Positions 49,543 to 58,747 of a stretch of DNA of 64,000 bases are shown here, in pieces. Within the stretch, counting starts at the first letter, position 1; each line of letters opens with the position of its first letter. The notes under the pieces were generated by a model that was not told the DNA's origin, did not search any database, and worked only from the letters and a program-made list of their open reading frames with translations. This stretch comes from Haemophilus parainfluenzae (GTDB lineage: Bacteria > Pseudomonadota > Gammaproteobacteria > Enterobacterales > Pasteurellaceae): contig NZ_CP063117.1 in the NCBI RefSeq assembly GCF_014931375.1, positions 1,488,501 through 1,552,500 of the forward strand, in the 5' to 3' direction. The translations under genes were made by a program, and so were the position numbers.

Positions 49543-50577
49543 ATGTTGAAAGACTCTCTGAAAAAAGGCTTAATTACGCTTTCCCTTGCAGCCTGCTTTG
49601 CCCTGCCGTTGCAAGCAAAAATCGTGACGGATGTTGAAGGTAATAAAATTGAATTACCAGATAACGTACAACGTGTTGCCGATCTTTGGCATGCGAATAA
49701 CCAAATCGTATTGTTATTAGGCGGTGCGAATAAATTAGTTGGTACTACTACGACCATCGCCGCGAACCCTTGGTATAGCGCAGTATATCCAAATATTAAA
49801 AATGTACCGGTATTAACCAACGGTGAAACCATTCAAACGGAAGAACTGTTAAGTCATAAACCAGATGCGGTATTGCTCTCGAAAAAATCGATGTTAACTG
49901 AAGTGGAGCAAGCCGGCTTGAAAGGCGTGCGTGTAAGTTTCCAAGATTTTGATGGTTTGAAAAAAACCGTACGCATCACGGCTGAAGTGTTAGGTGATAA
50001 AGCCCCTGAAATCGCAGAAAACTATATCAAAGAATTAGAAGGCAATATTCAATTTGTGGAAAGTCGTCTTAAAGGCATCAAAGATGAACAACGCCCTACG
50101 GTGTTACATATCACTAAAGGTTCTGACTTATTGATGATTGACGGCGGAAAATCGATGATTGGTGAATGGATTAAATTAGCCGGCGGTAAAAGCGTGTTAC
50201 CTGATGAAGCCAATATGGTGACCGTGACGGTAGAAAGTATTATTCAAGCGAATCCTGATGTCATTATTATCGGCAGCAGCGGTAATAAAGCACAAGCGGC
50301 TATTGAAAAAATCAAAGCTGACCCAGCATGGCAATCAATAAGTGCGGTCAAAAATAATCGTATTTATGCCAACCCAACCGGCACGTTCCCATGGGATCGC
50401 TATAGCGCAGAAGAAGCGTTACAAATTCTTTGGGCGGCTCAACTTTTTCATCCTGAGCAATTTAAAGATTTAAACATGGTGGAAAAAACACAAGCCTTCT
50501 ATAAAAAGTATTATGGTTATGAGCTAAGTAAAGAAAATGCTGAGCAAATCTTAAAAGGTCTATCACCTCTTAAGTAG
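49543..50577 (+). CDS. molA: Molybdate/tungstate-binding protein MolA
   Basis: This is the periplasmic binding protein of MolBCA, a class III fold protein of 344 residues with a signal peptide (LITLSLAACFALPLQA, cut near residue 25). It resembles H. influenzae MolA (HI1472), which binds molybdate and tungstate with low affinity, rather than siderophore-binding relatives. It starts 21 bases after molC, with AGAAGG upstream. mop follows, with its own promoter, reinforcing the molybdenum assignment. Confidence 0.9.
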   Translation: MLKDSLKKGLITLSLAACFALPLQAKIVTDVEGNKIELPDNVQRVADLWHANNQIVLLLGGANKLVGTTTTIAANPWYSAVYPNIKNVPVLTNGETIQTEELLSHKPDAVLLSKKSMLTEVEQAGLKGVRVSFQDFDGLKKTVRITAEVLGDKAPEIAENYIKELEGNIQFVESRLKGIKDEQRPTVLHITKGSDLLMIDGGKSMIGEWIKLAGGKSVLPDEANMVTVTVESIIQANPDVIIIGSSGNKAQAAIEKIKADPAWQSISAVKNNRIYANPTGTFPWDRYSAEEALQILWAAQLFHPEQFKDLNMVEKTQAFYKKYYGYELSKENAEQILKGLSPLK

Positions 50578-50580
50578 TAT

Positions 50581-50608
50581 TTGCATTTCTAAAAATTGTC
50601 GTTATAAT
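50581..50608 (+). promoter_or_regulatory. mop promoter
   Basis: TTGCAT (50581-50586) and TATAAT (50603-50608) are 16 bp apart. The -10 overlaps CGTTATAAT, a possible ModE half-site. The start codon lies about 50 bases further on. Confidence 0.5.
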
Positions 50609-50657
50609 ATGCGTTCTTTTTTGATCTTAACTTTAACTTAACATAAGGAAATGCTTT

Positions 50658-50867
50658 ATGAAAATTAGCGCAAGAAATCAACTTAAAGGTACTGTAAAAT
50701 CAATCGAAACCGGTTCTGTGAATGCAATCGTACACATTGATATCGGTAACGGTAACATCATTTCTTCTACCATCTCTATCGATGCAGTAAAAGAATTAGG
50801 TTTAGCAGTTGGTAAAGAAGCATATGCGATTATCAAAGCAACTTCTGTAATGGTTGGTGTTGAATAA
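50658..50867 (+). CDS. mop: Molbindin (molybdenum-pterin-binding protein)
   Basis: This is a single-domain TOBE protein of 69 residues (MKISARNQLKGTVKSIETGS, and a C-terminal AIIKATSVMVGVE), which assembles as a hexamer and binds several molybdate or tungstate oxyanions in the cytoplasm. H. influenzae has a near-identical protein (HI1370), and Mop proteins buffer the intracellular molybdate pool. TAAGGAAA precedes the ATG. Its place immediately after molBCA makes the locus a transport and storage unit. Confidence 0.95.
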   Translation: MKISARNQLKGTVKSIETGSVNAIVHIDIGNGNIISSTISIDAVKELGLAVGKEAYAIIKATSVMVGVE

Positions 50868-50896
50868 TCTCAACTAAACTGTTCAGAATTCTCTAT

Positions 50897-50926
50897 AACC
50901 GCGCTTTAAAGTGCGGTTATTTTTTT
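50897..50926 (+). terminator. mop terminator
   Basis: AACCGC (50897-50902) pairs with GCGGTT (50913-50918) around an inner paired section, followed by a T run. Confidence 0.8.
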
Positions 50927-51113
50927 GTCTTTTTTCTCCCAATTCTCTTCATACTCTCCTCAAAATTCATTTTATCCTTAACTAAAGAAATAACCTTTAT
51001 GCAATTTCTTCATTTGTTGACTTTTGATTAAATACATTATAAAATATACATTTATTATCAATTTTTAGTTAATAATCTAATTTAGAATTATTTTGTTAAA
51101 CTTAGGAGAGCAA

Positions 51114-51374
51114 ATGACAAACCAACGTTTTATTACCATTTTAGGCTATGTCGCAACATTTACTTCAGTTTGTATGTATGTTTCTTACTTGCAACAAATT
51201 GGTCTAAATTTATCTGGTCAAAAAGGTGGCTGGTTACAGCCTTTTGCTACGACAATCAACTGTAGTTTATGGGTAGCTTATGGCTTGTTGAAAGAAAAAC
51301 GCGATCTGCCTATTTCATTAGCAAATGCGCCTGGTGTCGTACTTGGCTTGATTACTTTCGTTACCGCCTTATAA
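51114..51374 (+). CDS. SemiSWEET-type sugar transporter
   Basis: This 86-residue protein has three hydrophobic helices, as in the half-size bacterial SemiSWEETs that dimerise into a sugar channel or carrier. The PQ-loop-like positions are occupied by MYVSYLQQI in the first helix region, and WLQPFATTINCSLWVAYG in the second. GGAGAG lies just before the ATG at 51114; an upstream in-frame TTG at 51093 is rejected. The 200 bases upstream of it hold no other visible gene. The sugar is unknown. Confidence 0.85.
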   Translation: MTNQRFITILGYVATFTSVCMYVSYLQQIGLNLSGQKGGWLQPFATTINCSLWVAYGLLKEKRDLPISLANAPGVVLGLITFVTAL

Positions 51375-51393
51375 CACTATAAAACCTCATACA

Positions 51394-51438
51394 AAAAAGA
51401 CCGCACTTTTTAGAAATTTTAAAGTGCGGTCTTTTTAT
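51394..51438 (+). terminator. SemiSWEET terminator from an inverted uptake pair
   Basis: AAAAAGACCGCACTTT (51394-51409) pairs with AAAGTGCGGTCTTTTT (51421-51436), with T runs in both directions. Confidence 0.85.
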
Positions 51439-51516
51439 TTATTAATTTAATTCATTTAAAAGCTGAAAATTATGAAGTTGTGTAATCTTATTTTCTGTTG
51501 CATTCTATAAACGAAC

Positions 51517-51532
51517 AGACGTTTAGACGTCT
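51517..51532 (+). promoter_or_regulatory. MetJ operator (two tandem met boxes) before metE
   Basis: AGACGTTT followed directly by AGACGTCT matches two tandem copies of the MetJ box AGACGTCT at 7 and 8 of 8 positions. It is 29 bases before the metE start, so repression by MetJ with S-adenosylmethionine is expected. Confidence 0.85.
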
Positions 51533-51561
51533 AAACCCATAAAACAATAGAAGGATTAATT

Positions 51562-53835
51562 ATGACAACATTTCATTTGGCTGGATTTCCGCGTGTAGGC
51601 GCAAAGCGTGAACTTAAATTTGCTCAAGAGCGTTACTGGCGTGGCGAAATTGCGGAAGCGGATTTATTAGATATTGCAAAAAGATTACGTAAACTTAACT
51701 GGCAACACCAAGCCAAGGCAAATGCCGATTTTGTTGCAGTGGCTGATTTCACGCTTTATGATCATATTTTAGATTTACAAGTGGCAACAGGTGCGATTCC
51801 TGCTCGCTTTGGTTTCGATAGCCAAAATTTAACACTCGATCAATATTTCCAATTAGCGCGTGGTAATAAAACCCAATTTGCGATTGAAATGACAAAATGG
51901 TTCGATACCAACTACCATTATCTCGTACCAGAATTCCATAAAGAGACACAATTTAAAGCAAACCCAGCACATTATGTAACACAAATTCGTGAAGCTAAAG
52001 CGCTTGGGTATCAAGTTAAACCAACAATCGTTGGACCACTCACCTTCCTTTGGTTAGGCAAAGAAAAAGGCACTGCATTTAATCGATTTGATTTATTAGC
52101 AAAACTCGTGCCGGTTTATGTTGAAATCTTAAATACGTTAGCTGCGGAAGGCGTAGAATACATTCAAATTGATGAACCCGCTCTCACCTTAGATTTACCG
52201 GCAGAATGGATTGCTGCTTATAAAGCGGTTTATGCCACTTTTGCAGAACAAGTGAAAGCGAAATTATTGCTTGCGACTTATTTCGGTTCTGTGGCAGAAC
52301 ACGCTGATTTGTTAAAAGCCTTACCTGTAGCAGGTTTACATATCGACTTAGTACGCGCACCAGAACAACTTGCTGCCTTTGTGGATTATGACAAAATCTT
52401 ATCTGTAGGCATCATTGATGGCCGTAATATTTGGCGGGCAAACTTGAATCAAGTGTTAGATGTGGTTGAACCATTAAAAGCGAAATTAGGTGATCGTTTG
52501 TGGATTGCGCCAAGCTGCTCTCTCCTTCATACACCTTATGATTTAGAAGTTGAAACGCAACTCCAAGCAAATAAACCTGAACTCTATCAATGGTTGGCTT
52601 TCACGTTACAAAAAATTCAAGAATTACGTATTATTAAGACCGCACTAGAACAAGGTCGTGAAGCCGTTCAAGCCGAATTAGCTGCATCTCAAGCCGCTGC
52701 GGATGCACGTAAAAACTCGCGTGAAATTCACCGCACTTGCGTGGCAGAACGCTTAGCAAATCTACCGAAAAATGCCGACCAACGTAAATCGCCATTTGCG
52801 GAACGCATTAAATTACAAAATGCATGGTTAAATTTACCACTTCTGCCAACCACGAATATTGGTTCTTTCCCACAAACGACAGCCATTCGTCATGCTCGTG
52901 CAGCCTTCAAAAAAGGTGAACTCAGCTTATCTGATTATGAAGCTGCTATGAAAAAAGAAATTGAATTTGTTGTACGTGAGCAAGAAAAATTAGACTTAGA
53001 TGTATTGGTACATGGCGAAGCAGAACGTAACGACATGGTGGAATATTTCGGCGAACTACTTGATGGTTTTGCTTTCACCAAATTCGGTTGGGTACAAAGT
53101 TATGGTTCACGTTGTGTAAAACCACCAGTGATTTATGGTGATGTCACTCGCCCAGAACCCATGACGGTACGTTGGTCACAATATGCTCAAAGCCTAACAA
53201 ATAAAGTAATGAAAGGCATGCTGACAGGTCCGGTGACGATCTTACAATGGTCTTTCGTGCGTAACGATATTTCTCGTGAAATAGTCTGCAAACAAATTGC
53301 GGTAGCGCTTTCTGATGAAGTATTAGATTTAGAAAAAGCAGGTATCAAAGTGATTCAAATTGATGAGCCGGCTATTCGTGAAGGTTTACCGTTAAAACGT
53401 GCAGATTGGGATGCGTATTTGAAATGGGCAGGCGAAGCCTTCCGTTTAAGTTCAATGGGTTGCCAAGATGATACCCAAATTCATACGCACATGTGTTATT
53501 CCGAATTTAACGACATTCTACCGGCTATTGCAGCCTTAGATGCCGATGTCATTACTATCGAAACCTCGCGTTCTGACATGGAATTACTCACCGCATTTGG
53601 TGATTTCAAATACCCGAATGATATTGGTCCTGGCGTATATGACATTCATAGTCCACGCGTGCCTGCAGCAGAAGAAATTGAACATCTTCTTCGCAAAGCA
53701 TTACAAGTGGTGCCGAAAGAACGTTTATGGGTAAACCCAGACTGTGGTTTGAAAACGCGCGGTTGGCCAGAAACGATTGCTGCACTAAAAGTGATGGTTG
53801 ATGTCACGAAAAAATTACGTGCTGAATTAGCGTAA
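51562..53835 (+). CDS. metE: Cobalamin-independent methionine synthase
   Basis: MetE transfers a methyl group from 5-methyltetrahydropteroyltri-glutamate to homocysteine, the last step of methionine synthesis, without vitamin B12. The 757 residues have an N-terminal folate-binding half ([14 protein letters not shown]) and a C-terminal catalytic half (about 430 on), whose zinc ligands are in [11 protein letters not shown] (His and Cys, near 643) and [10 protein letters not shown] (Cys near 728). AGAAGGATTA precedes the ATG. Preceded by a MetJ operator, so repressed when methionine is available. Confidence 0.97.
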   Translation: MTTFHLAGFPRVGAKRELKFAQERYWRGEIAEADLLDIAKRLRKLNWQHQAKANADFVAVADFTLYDHILDLQVATGAIPARFGFDSQNLTLDQYFQLARGNKTQFAIEMTKWFDTNYHYLVPEFHKETQFKANPAHYVTQIREAKALGYQVKPTIVGPLTFLWLGKEKGTAFNRFDLLAKLVPVYVEILNTLAAEGVEYIQIDEPALTLDLPAEWIAAYKAVYATFAEQVKAKLLLATYFGSVAEHADLLKALPVAGLHIDLVRAPEQLAAFVDYDKILSVGIIDGRNIWRANLNQVLDVVEPLKAKLGDRLWIAPSCSLLHTPYDLEVETQLQANKPELYQWLAFTLQKIQELRIIKTALEQGREAVQAELAASQAAADARKNSREIHRTCVAERLANLPKNADQRKSPFAERIKLQNAWLNLPLLPTTNIGSFPQTTAIRHARAAFKKGELSLSDYEAAMKKEIEFVVREQEKLDLDVLVHGEAERNDMVEYFGELLDGFAFTKFGWVQSYGSRCVKPPVIYGDVTRPEPMTVRWSQYAQSLTNKVMKGMLTGPVTILQWSFVRNDISREIVCKQIAVALSDEVLDLEKAGIKVIQIDEPAIREGLPLKRADWDAYLKWAGEAFRLSSMGCQDDTQIHTHMCYSEFNDILPAIAALDADVITIETSRSDMELLTAFGDFKYPNDIGPGVYDIHSPRVPAAEEIEHLLRKALQVVPKERLWVNPDCGLKTRGWPETIAALKVMVDVTKKLRAELA

Positions 53836-53848
53836 AATCAGTAAAAAG

Positions 53849-53890
53849 AAAGGCGAACATGAGAGATTATCTCTATTCGCCTTTTCTTTT
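53849..53890 (+). terminator. metE terminator
   Basis: AAAGGCGAA (53849-53857) pairs with TTCGCCTTT (53876-53884), enclosing a smaller AGAGA/TCTCT hairpin, and is followed by TCTTTT. Confidence 0.75.
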
Positions 53891-53920
53891 AGTGCAAAAA
53901 TAATTAATTTTTGACCGCAC

Positions 53921-54796
53921 TTACAGGCTAATATATTCCATTTTCACCTTACAGAGGCTCTTCAATAACTGCTCTGCCATTTTGCGGTGACTTAAACGCA
54001 ACGGTTTCTCTGCAAATACCACTCGCTCAATTTTGGATACATCCAATTGATTTAAGTAAGCAAAATTAATCGCTGTTTGCATCGCTGGTAAGCTTGGGTT
54101 AAATGCCGCATTTTCTGCATATCGACCACAAATCATTTCCCCATTTTTAAATAAAATGCCTACACCGTGAGGGCTTTTAGAATAAGGTGAATGTGCTCGG
54201 TTTGCGCCTAAAATTGCTTTATTTGCCACTTCATCTTCCGTCGTCAAAGTAAAACCTTGTTCTTCTTTGTTTAATAGAAGCAAATCAACGCCTAAATCTT
54301 TCGGGCCAAAGCTATCGGGTAAATATTGAGGAAGTGGATTATTTTGGCTGTGTGGCAAATGGATCTTCAAATCTTGCGCTTGATAAAGCTCATTCATAAA
54401 TTGACGGCAGTGACCGCAAGGCGTGTAATTCACCACGATATCCGTGATGCGAGGTTCATTACGTAACCATGCATGGCTAATCGCACTTTGTTCAGCATGG
54501 ATGGTTTGAGCCATGCTACTGCCCTGAAATTCTTGATTCGCCCCAAAGTAAAAATCACCACTTTCACCAATCGCAATCGCTCCAACATGAAATTCTGAAA
54601 TGGGTGTATGGCTATAACAAGCTGCTACGGGCAAAAGTGCCAAACCTAATTGAACAGGCGTAAGCATAAATTCATTACAAATTGACCGCACTTTTTCTGC
54701 CGGTAAAAAACCTTTCCATTCTTGTTCTTCTAACGCAGAAAGAATCATATTTGAAAGCGGCGAATCGGCTAATGCTTGTTTAATTTTTTGTTGCAT
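53921..54796 (-). CDS. cdd: Cytidine deaminase
   Basis: Cdd hydrolytically deaminates cytidine and deoxycytidine to uridine forms for pyrimidine salvage. The 291 residues match the two-domain E. coli-type enzyme (about 294). The zinc site is IHAEQSAI with [11 protein letters not shown] in the N-terminal domain (about residues 100-140), followed by a degenerate second domain. AGGAGATT precedes the ATG. Monocistronic. Confidence 0.96.
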   Translation of the reverse strand: MQQKIKQALADSPLSNMILSALEEQEWKGFLPAEKVRSICNEFMLTPVQLGLALLPVAACYSHTPISEFHVGAIAIGESGDFYFGANQEFQGSSMAQTIHAEQSAISHAWLRNEPRITDIVVNYTPCGHCRQFMNELYQAQDLKIHLPHSQNNPLPQYLPDSFGPKDLGVDLLLLNKEEQGFTLTTEDEVANKAILGANRAHSPYSKSPHGVGILFKNGEMICGRYAENAAFNPSLPAMQTAINFAYLNQLDVSKIERVVFAEKPLRLSHRKMAEQLLKSLCKVKMEYISL

Positions 54797-54886
54797 GTTA
54801 AATCTCCTTATTTTTATATGCCCATTTTACGATATTTGGAGAAACTCCACCGTAAAATGATCACATAATGCAAATATGCTTAATCA

Positions 54887-55429
54887 TTAATTATCTTTTA
54901 TAAACTCAGGCGAAATGTAATCAGATAACCAGACTTTTTCATTACCTATATAAAACTTAATGCCTTTAGATTGAGCTAATTCTGTATCAATTATCAGAAG
55001 AATTGTCTCTCCTTTTTTTCTATCCCCAACCAATTTTGCTGTCTCAACATCTTCAGATAAATGTACATATTGACGAGACATCGGCTTCAATCCATTTAAT
55101 TTAATATTATCTAAATAATTTATACTTGTCCCATGGTATAAATACTTTGGTGGATAACCAATTTCTTTAGAAATTCTCATTGGAATTGAATGCCCGTAGA
55201 AAGCTCTTATTTTTCCATTTTTAATCTCATGTCTTTTCTTTTCCGATAAGTCGATCATTTTAACTAAATCGTCTTCGGTTAACATATTCCATTTTTCATC
55301 ACTATTTCTCAATGATGAAATTAATTGTTCGACAGAAACCCAACCTTCAGAATCCAGTTCTAGTTCATATTCCCATGGGGCATGACGAAGCGCATAGGAA
55401 ACTTCTTTACTTAAATTTAAATAGTCCAT
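54887..55429 (-). CDS. kptA: RNA 2'-phosphotransferase, KptA/Tpt1 family
   Basis: KptA/Tpt1 enzymes move a 2'-phosphate from RNA onto NAD+, giving ADP-ribose 1'',2''-cyclic phosphate. In eukaryotes they finish tRNA splicing, but the bacterial role is unknown. About 180 residues. The conserved catalytic positions are visible: LRHAP, YGHS, YHGTS and the RQYVHLSED block, so it looks active. I use ATG 55429, one base after the upstream stop (TAAAATG), where a start with GAG upstream gives MDYLNLSKEVSYALRH; a GTG at 55447 would add six residues. It is coupled to a SUKH gene upstream and has no uptake sequence in it, in contrast to its surroundings. Confidence 0.88.
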   Translation of the reverse strand: MDYLNLSKEVSYALRHAPWEYELELDSEGWVSVEQLISSLRNSDEKWNMLTEDDLVKMIDLSEKKRHEIKNGKIRAFYGHSIPMRISKEIGYPPKYLYHGTSINYLDNIKLNGLKPMSRQYVHLSEDVETAKLVGDRKKGETILLIIDTELAQSKGIKFYIGNEKVWLSDYISPEFIKDN

Positions 55430-55430
55430 T

Positions 55431-55817
55431 TTAATACTCTTTTGCACTTTTGATTTCTTCCGCTAACCACTCATCAAAATCCTTACATTCATATTTATTA
55501 TCTTTATTACCAAGATCATGAACATAAACTCTCGGGTTTCCAGAATAATCCGTCAATTTAAAACAAGCTGCCCAATCGCCATCTCTAGCAAATGCAATTA
55601 AATCAGCCACACCTGTAAGCTCTTCAATAGCCTTGCTATAAAGATAAACACTGTCCTCTATCTCTGAATTCTCATAATCAGGATCTTCAAACCACCAAGG
55701 AAAATATTCCAATTCATTTATCTTTTCCATATTACTGGATAAATCAATATAAGACTGAGGAAACTTAAAGTTTTCAGGTAATTGTTCTTTAGGATATAAA
55801 TTAAATTTAGTTTGCAT
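55431..55817 (-). CDS. SMI1/KNR4 (SUKH) family protein
   Basis: The 128-residue protein has SUKH-superfamily features: LPENFKFPQSYIDLSS at the N-terminus, a central FARDGDWAACFKLTD core and a C-terminal VYVHDLG with DFDEWLAEE. SUKH proteins are mostly immunity proteins for contact-dependent or polymorphic toxins, especially nucleases, though others have different roles. The start at 55817 has GGAG six bases upstream; a longer start at 55841 adds eight unconserved residues. It lies one base upstream of kptA, so the pair is almost certainly one transcript. The toxin partner, if any, is not apparent here. Confidence 0.75.
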   Translation of the reverse strand: MQTKFNLYPKEQLPENFKFPQSYIDLSSNMEKINELEYFPWWFEDPDYENSEIEDSVYLYSKAIEELTGVADLIAFARDGDWAACFKLTDYSGNPRVYVHDLGNKDNKYECKDFDEWLAEEIKSAKEY

Positions 55818-55897
55818 AATTACTCCACAATTACGATTCATCTGTAAAGATAAGTAATCTTTTATCTAAGTTTTCAAGTCTATGCAAGAAAAATCAT

Positions 55898-55927
55898 AAA
55901 AAAATAACCGCACTTTGAAAGTGCGGT
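55898..55927 (-). terminator. Terminator of the ABC transporter operon (inverted uptake pair)
   Basis: ACCGCACT (55907-55914) and AGTGCGGT (55920-55927) form the stem; on the minus strand TTATTTTTTT follows. Confidence 0.75.
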
Positions 55928-55956
55928 CATAAATTAAGATGTTTTATTTTATCTGT

Positions 55957-56769
55957 TTACAACAAGGACGGTGCAACACCAAGTAATTTTCGGGTGTAAT
56001 CCACTGTTGGGTGGTTGAAAATATCTTCAGTGCTACCGGTCTCCAAAATTTGACCGCCGTACATTACGACAATGCGGTCAGATACTTGGCGTACGGTTTG
56101 GATATCGTGAGAGATAAACACCATGGCAAGATTGAGTTCTTTTTTCAAGTCTGCCAATAAGTTTAACACCTGAGCACGAACGGATACGTCTAGCGCAGAA
56201 GTCGGCTCATCCGCAACAATCAGTTTTGGATTCAGTGCTAGAGCACGTGCGATCGCCACACGTTGTTTTTGTCCACCCGATAAACGGGTTGGTTCAACTT
56301 GTGCCGCAGAACGTGGTAAACCTACGCGAGAAAGTAAGTCATACACACGTTTTTCCCGTTCATGAGGTTGTAATACATTGTGAATATCCATTGGGTCACG
56401 CAAAATATCCAACACTTTCATACGAGGATTCAATGCTGTTGCCGGATCTTGGAAAATGACCGACACTTGGCGACCGAATTGTTTTCTCGCTTCTGAGCTG
56501 CCATATTGCATTTGTAAACCGTTGAATTTCACTAAACCAGATGTCGGTTTAAGTAGCCCAATAATCACGTTGGCTAAGGTAGATTTTCCGCAGCCAGACT
56601 CTCCAACTAAACCAATGGTTTCCCCGGCTTTAATGCCAAGACTCACATTGTTTACTGCTGTGAATTTTTTACGTCCAAACAACGAACCGTCGCGAGAAGG
56701 AAATTGCACCACGATATTTTCTAAATCGATGATGTTTTGCTCTTTAATGACTTTAATACTACTGCTCAT
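55957..56769 (-). CDS. Peptide-family ABC transporter ATP-binding protein (DppF type)
   Basis: This is the second ATPase of a peptide/nickel-type ABC importer, 270 residues. Walker A is GESGCGKSTL (about 56-65), the signature LSGGQKQRV and Walker B LIVADEPTSALD. The C-terminal oligopeptide-transport extension (GSTEDIFNHPTVDYTRKLLG) is typical of DppF/OppF. It starts one base after the preceding gene. The substrate cannot be told from an ATPase. Confidence 0.92.
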   Translation of the reverse strand: MSSSIKVIKEQNIIDLENIVVQFPSRDGSLFGRKKFTAVNNVSLGIKAGETIGLVGESGCGKSTLANVIIGLLKPTSGLVKFNGLQMQYGSSEARKQFGRQVSVIFQDPATALNPRMKVLDILRDPMDIHNVLQPHEREKRVYDLLSRVGLPRSAAQVEPTRLSGGQKQRVAIARALALNPKLIVADEPTSALDVSVRAQVLNLLADLKKELNLAMVFISHDIQTVRQVSDRIVVMYGGQILETGSTEDIFNHPTVDYTRKLLGVAPSLL

Positions 56770-56770
56770 A

Positions 56771-58747
56771 TTATGCTCCTTTCGCTTCCGTTACAGGCTC
56801 AGCTAAATGAGAAGCCCACAAGTGAGATGGCTCGCCTTCCACGGCGGTTAATATCAATTTTTGATCCGGATTTGCATCTGGTCGTAATGAACGACTTGCA
56901 AAACGGTCACCTACAGCAAAATCGTAAGGTGATGGGACGCTACCCGGAATTTGATATAAACGTTTCGCACGGACTTCGGTTGAAAGTACAGAACCCAATA
57001 AGCCACGAGTATATTCGTGAGTTGGATTAGCAAGTAATAAGGAAGTCGGCGCCATTTCCACCACTTGACCTGCATACATTACGGTAATGTGGTGAGCTAA
57101 TTGTGCAACTAAGGCTAAATCGTGGCTGACAAATACCATCGCAAAACCCAGTTTTTCACGTAGTTCATTCAATAATTTCACCACTTCAGCTTGAACGGTT
57201 ACGTCTAATGCGGTTGTTGGTTCATCGGCGATTAATAATTTCGGTTCACGAGTTAATGCCATTGCAATCACCACACGTTGACGTTGACCACCAGAAAGCT
57301 CATGCGGATAACGGTTCAACACTTTTTCAGGATCAAGGTGTACCCATTCCAACAGTTTTTCTGCGGTATGGTGGCTGCCACGTTTAATGAGCTGTGCCAT
57401 TTGGTCTTTAATACGCATTGATGGGTTTAATGCACTTAAAGAGTCTTGGTAAATCATCGCAATTTCAGAACCACGCAATTCACTTAGATTGTTAGAGTTA
57501 AGCAAGCTATGTTGTTTACCACTGCGGTCGGTGAAAAGCACTTCTCCAGTGATTTTTGCTGTTTTTGGTAACAAGCCCATGATAGAGAACGCTGTAATAG
57601 ATTTACCACAACCAGACTCACCTACTAATCCCATGGTTTCGCCTTCATTTACGGTGAAGCTGATGTTATCCACTAATGGAATTTCACCATAACGATTCGG
57701 GAAACGGATTGATAAATTTTTCACTTGTAAAATCGGTTTTGCATTTGGATTTAATTGCATACGATTCGTACGGGTGATTTCTTTTTCATGTAATTTGAGT
57801 AAGTAACGTTTTAATGCAAGACCTTCAGCAAGTGCTTCTTGTACGTCGGTAGAAAGACGTTCATCTGATTTGCCTTCTGGTTTTTTACCGCCTTTCAAGC
57901 GCGGGTTAACCAATGCATCGGTAAGACCTTCTGCCAAGATATTTAAGGCTAATACAGTTAAAAGAATCATGACACCCGCAAAGGTTGTCGCCCACCATGC
58001 ACCGTTTAACACGATGTTACGACCTTCAGAAAGAATGTTACCCCATGAAGGATGTGGTGGTTGTACACCTGCGCCTAAGAAAGAAAGTGAGGCTTCAAAC
58101 ACAATAGCATCTGCCACCATTACGGTTGCGAAGACTAAAACCGGTGCGGCAGTATTGCGCACAACGTGTTTGAGAAGAATATAAGTACGGCTACCACCAA
58201 TAACGCGTTCAGCACGCACATAGTCTTCATCCCATTGTGATACCACATTCGCACGAACCACACGAGCGAGTTGCGGAGTATAAACCACAGCAATGGTGAT
58301 AATAATAACCGGTACAGAGTTACCAAAGGTTGCCAATAACACTGCTGCTAATGCGATACCTGGGAAGGCCATTAAAATATCCATTAAGCGCATGATAATT
58401 TCATTGCCCCATTTCTCGGATGTGGCTGCAGTTGCACCTAAAACACTACCGAAAATAATGGCACAAGCTACTGCACCTAAACCGATAAATAAGGACGTTT
58501 GGGCACCGTAAACAATACGAGAGAAAATATCACGACCAAGTCGATCAGTCCCAAACCAATATTCCGCACTTGGAGCACGCATACGTGCGATCACTTCTAA
58601 TGGATCATGTGTTGCTACCCAAGGGGCAAACACTGCCACTAAAGCAACGAAAACTAAGAATAATAATGAAATTTTTGATGCGGTGGAAAGTGCTCGGAAT
58701 CTCGCACCGCTTGCAGCTAATCGATCTGCTAAACCTTGACGAAACAT
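56771..58747 (-). CDS. Fused ABC transporter permease-ATPase (DppC-DppD type)
   Basis: The 658-residue product fuses two subunits normally encoded separately. Residues 1 to about 295 are a DppC-like permease: N-terminal membrane helix, GTDRLGRDIFSRIVYG and the coupling EAA loop near RAERVIGGSRTYILLKHV, with five or six helices. After a charged linker (about 296-345), an ATPase domain has Walker A GESGCGKSITAF, signature LSGGQRQRVV, Walker B LLIADEPTTALD and a C-terminal oligopeptide extension. The frame is continuous and both halves look functional, so this is a genuine fusion rather than a sequencing artefact. The start overlaps the upstream stop (TAATG). Confidence 0.93.
   Translation of the reverse strand: MFRQGLADRLAASGARFRALSTASKISLLFLVFVALVAVFAPWVATHDPLEVIARMRAPSAEYWFGTDRLGRDIFSRIVYGAQTSLFIGLGAVACAIIFGSVLGATAATSEKWGNEIIMRLMDILMAFPGIALAAVLLATFGNSVPVIIITIAVVYTPQLARVVRANVVSQWDEDYVRAERVIGGSRTYILLKHVVRNTAAPVLVFATVMVADAIVFEASLSFLGAGVQPPHPSWGNILSEGRNIVLNGAWWATTFAGVMILLTVLALNILAEGLTDALVNPRLKGGKKPEGKSDERLSTDVQEALAEGLALKRYLLKLHEKEITRTNRMQLNPNAKPILQVKNLSIRFPNRYGEIPLVDNISFTVNEGETMGLVGESGCGKSITAFSIMGLLPKTAKITGEVLFTDRSGKQHSLLNSNNLSELRGSEIAMIYQDSLSALNPSMRIKDQMAQLIKRGSHHTAEKLLEWVHLDPEKVLNRYPHELSGGQRQRVVIAMALTREPKLLIADEPTTALDVTVQAEVVKLLNELREKLGFAMVFVSHDLALVAQLAHHITVMYAGQVVEMAPTSLLLANPTHEYTRGLLGSVLSTEVRAKRLYQIPGSVPSPYDFAVGDRFASRSLRPDANPDQKLILTAVEGEPSHLWASHLAEPVTEAKGA

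Noticed and set aside
47747..50577. Iron or siderophore transporter
   Set aside because: The fold is shared, but the closest named proteins are MolB, MolC and MolA, and the ModE-like boxes and adjacent mop gene point to molybdate or tungstate.
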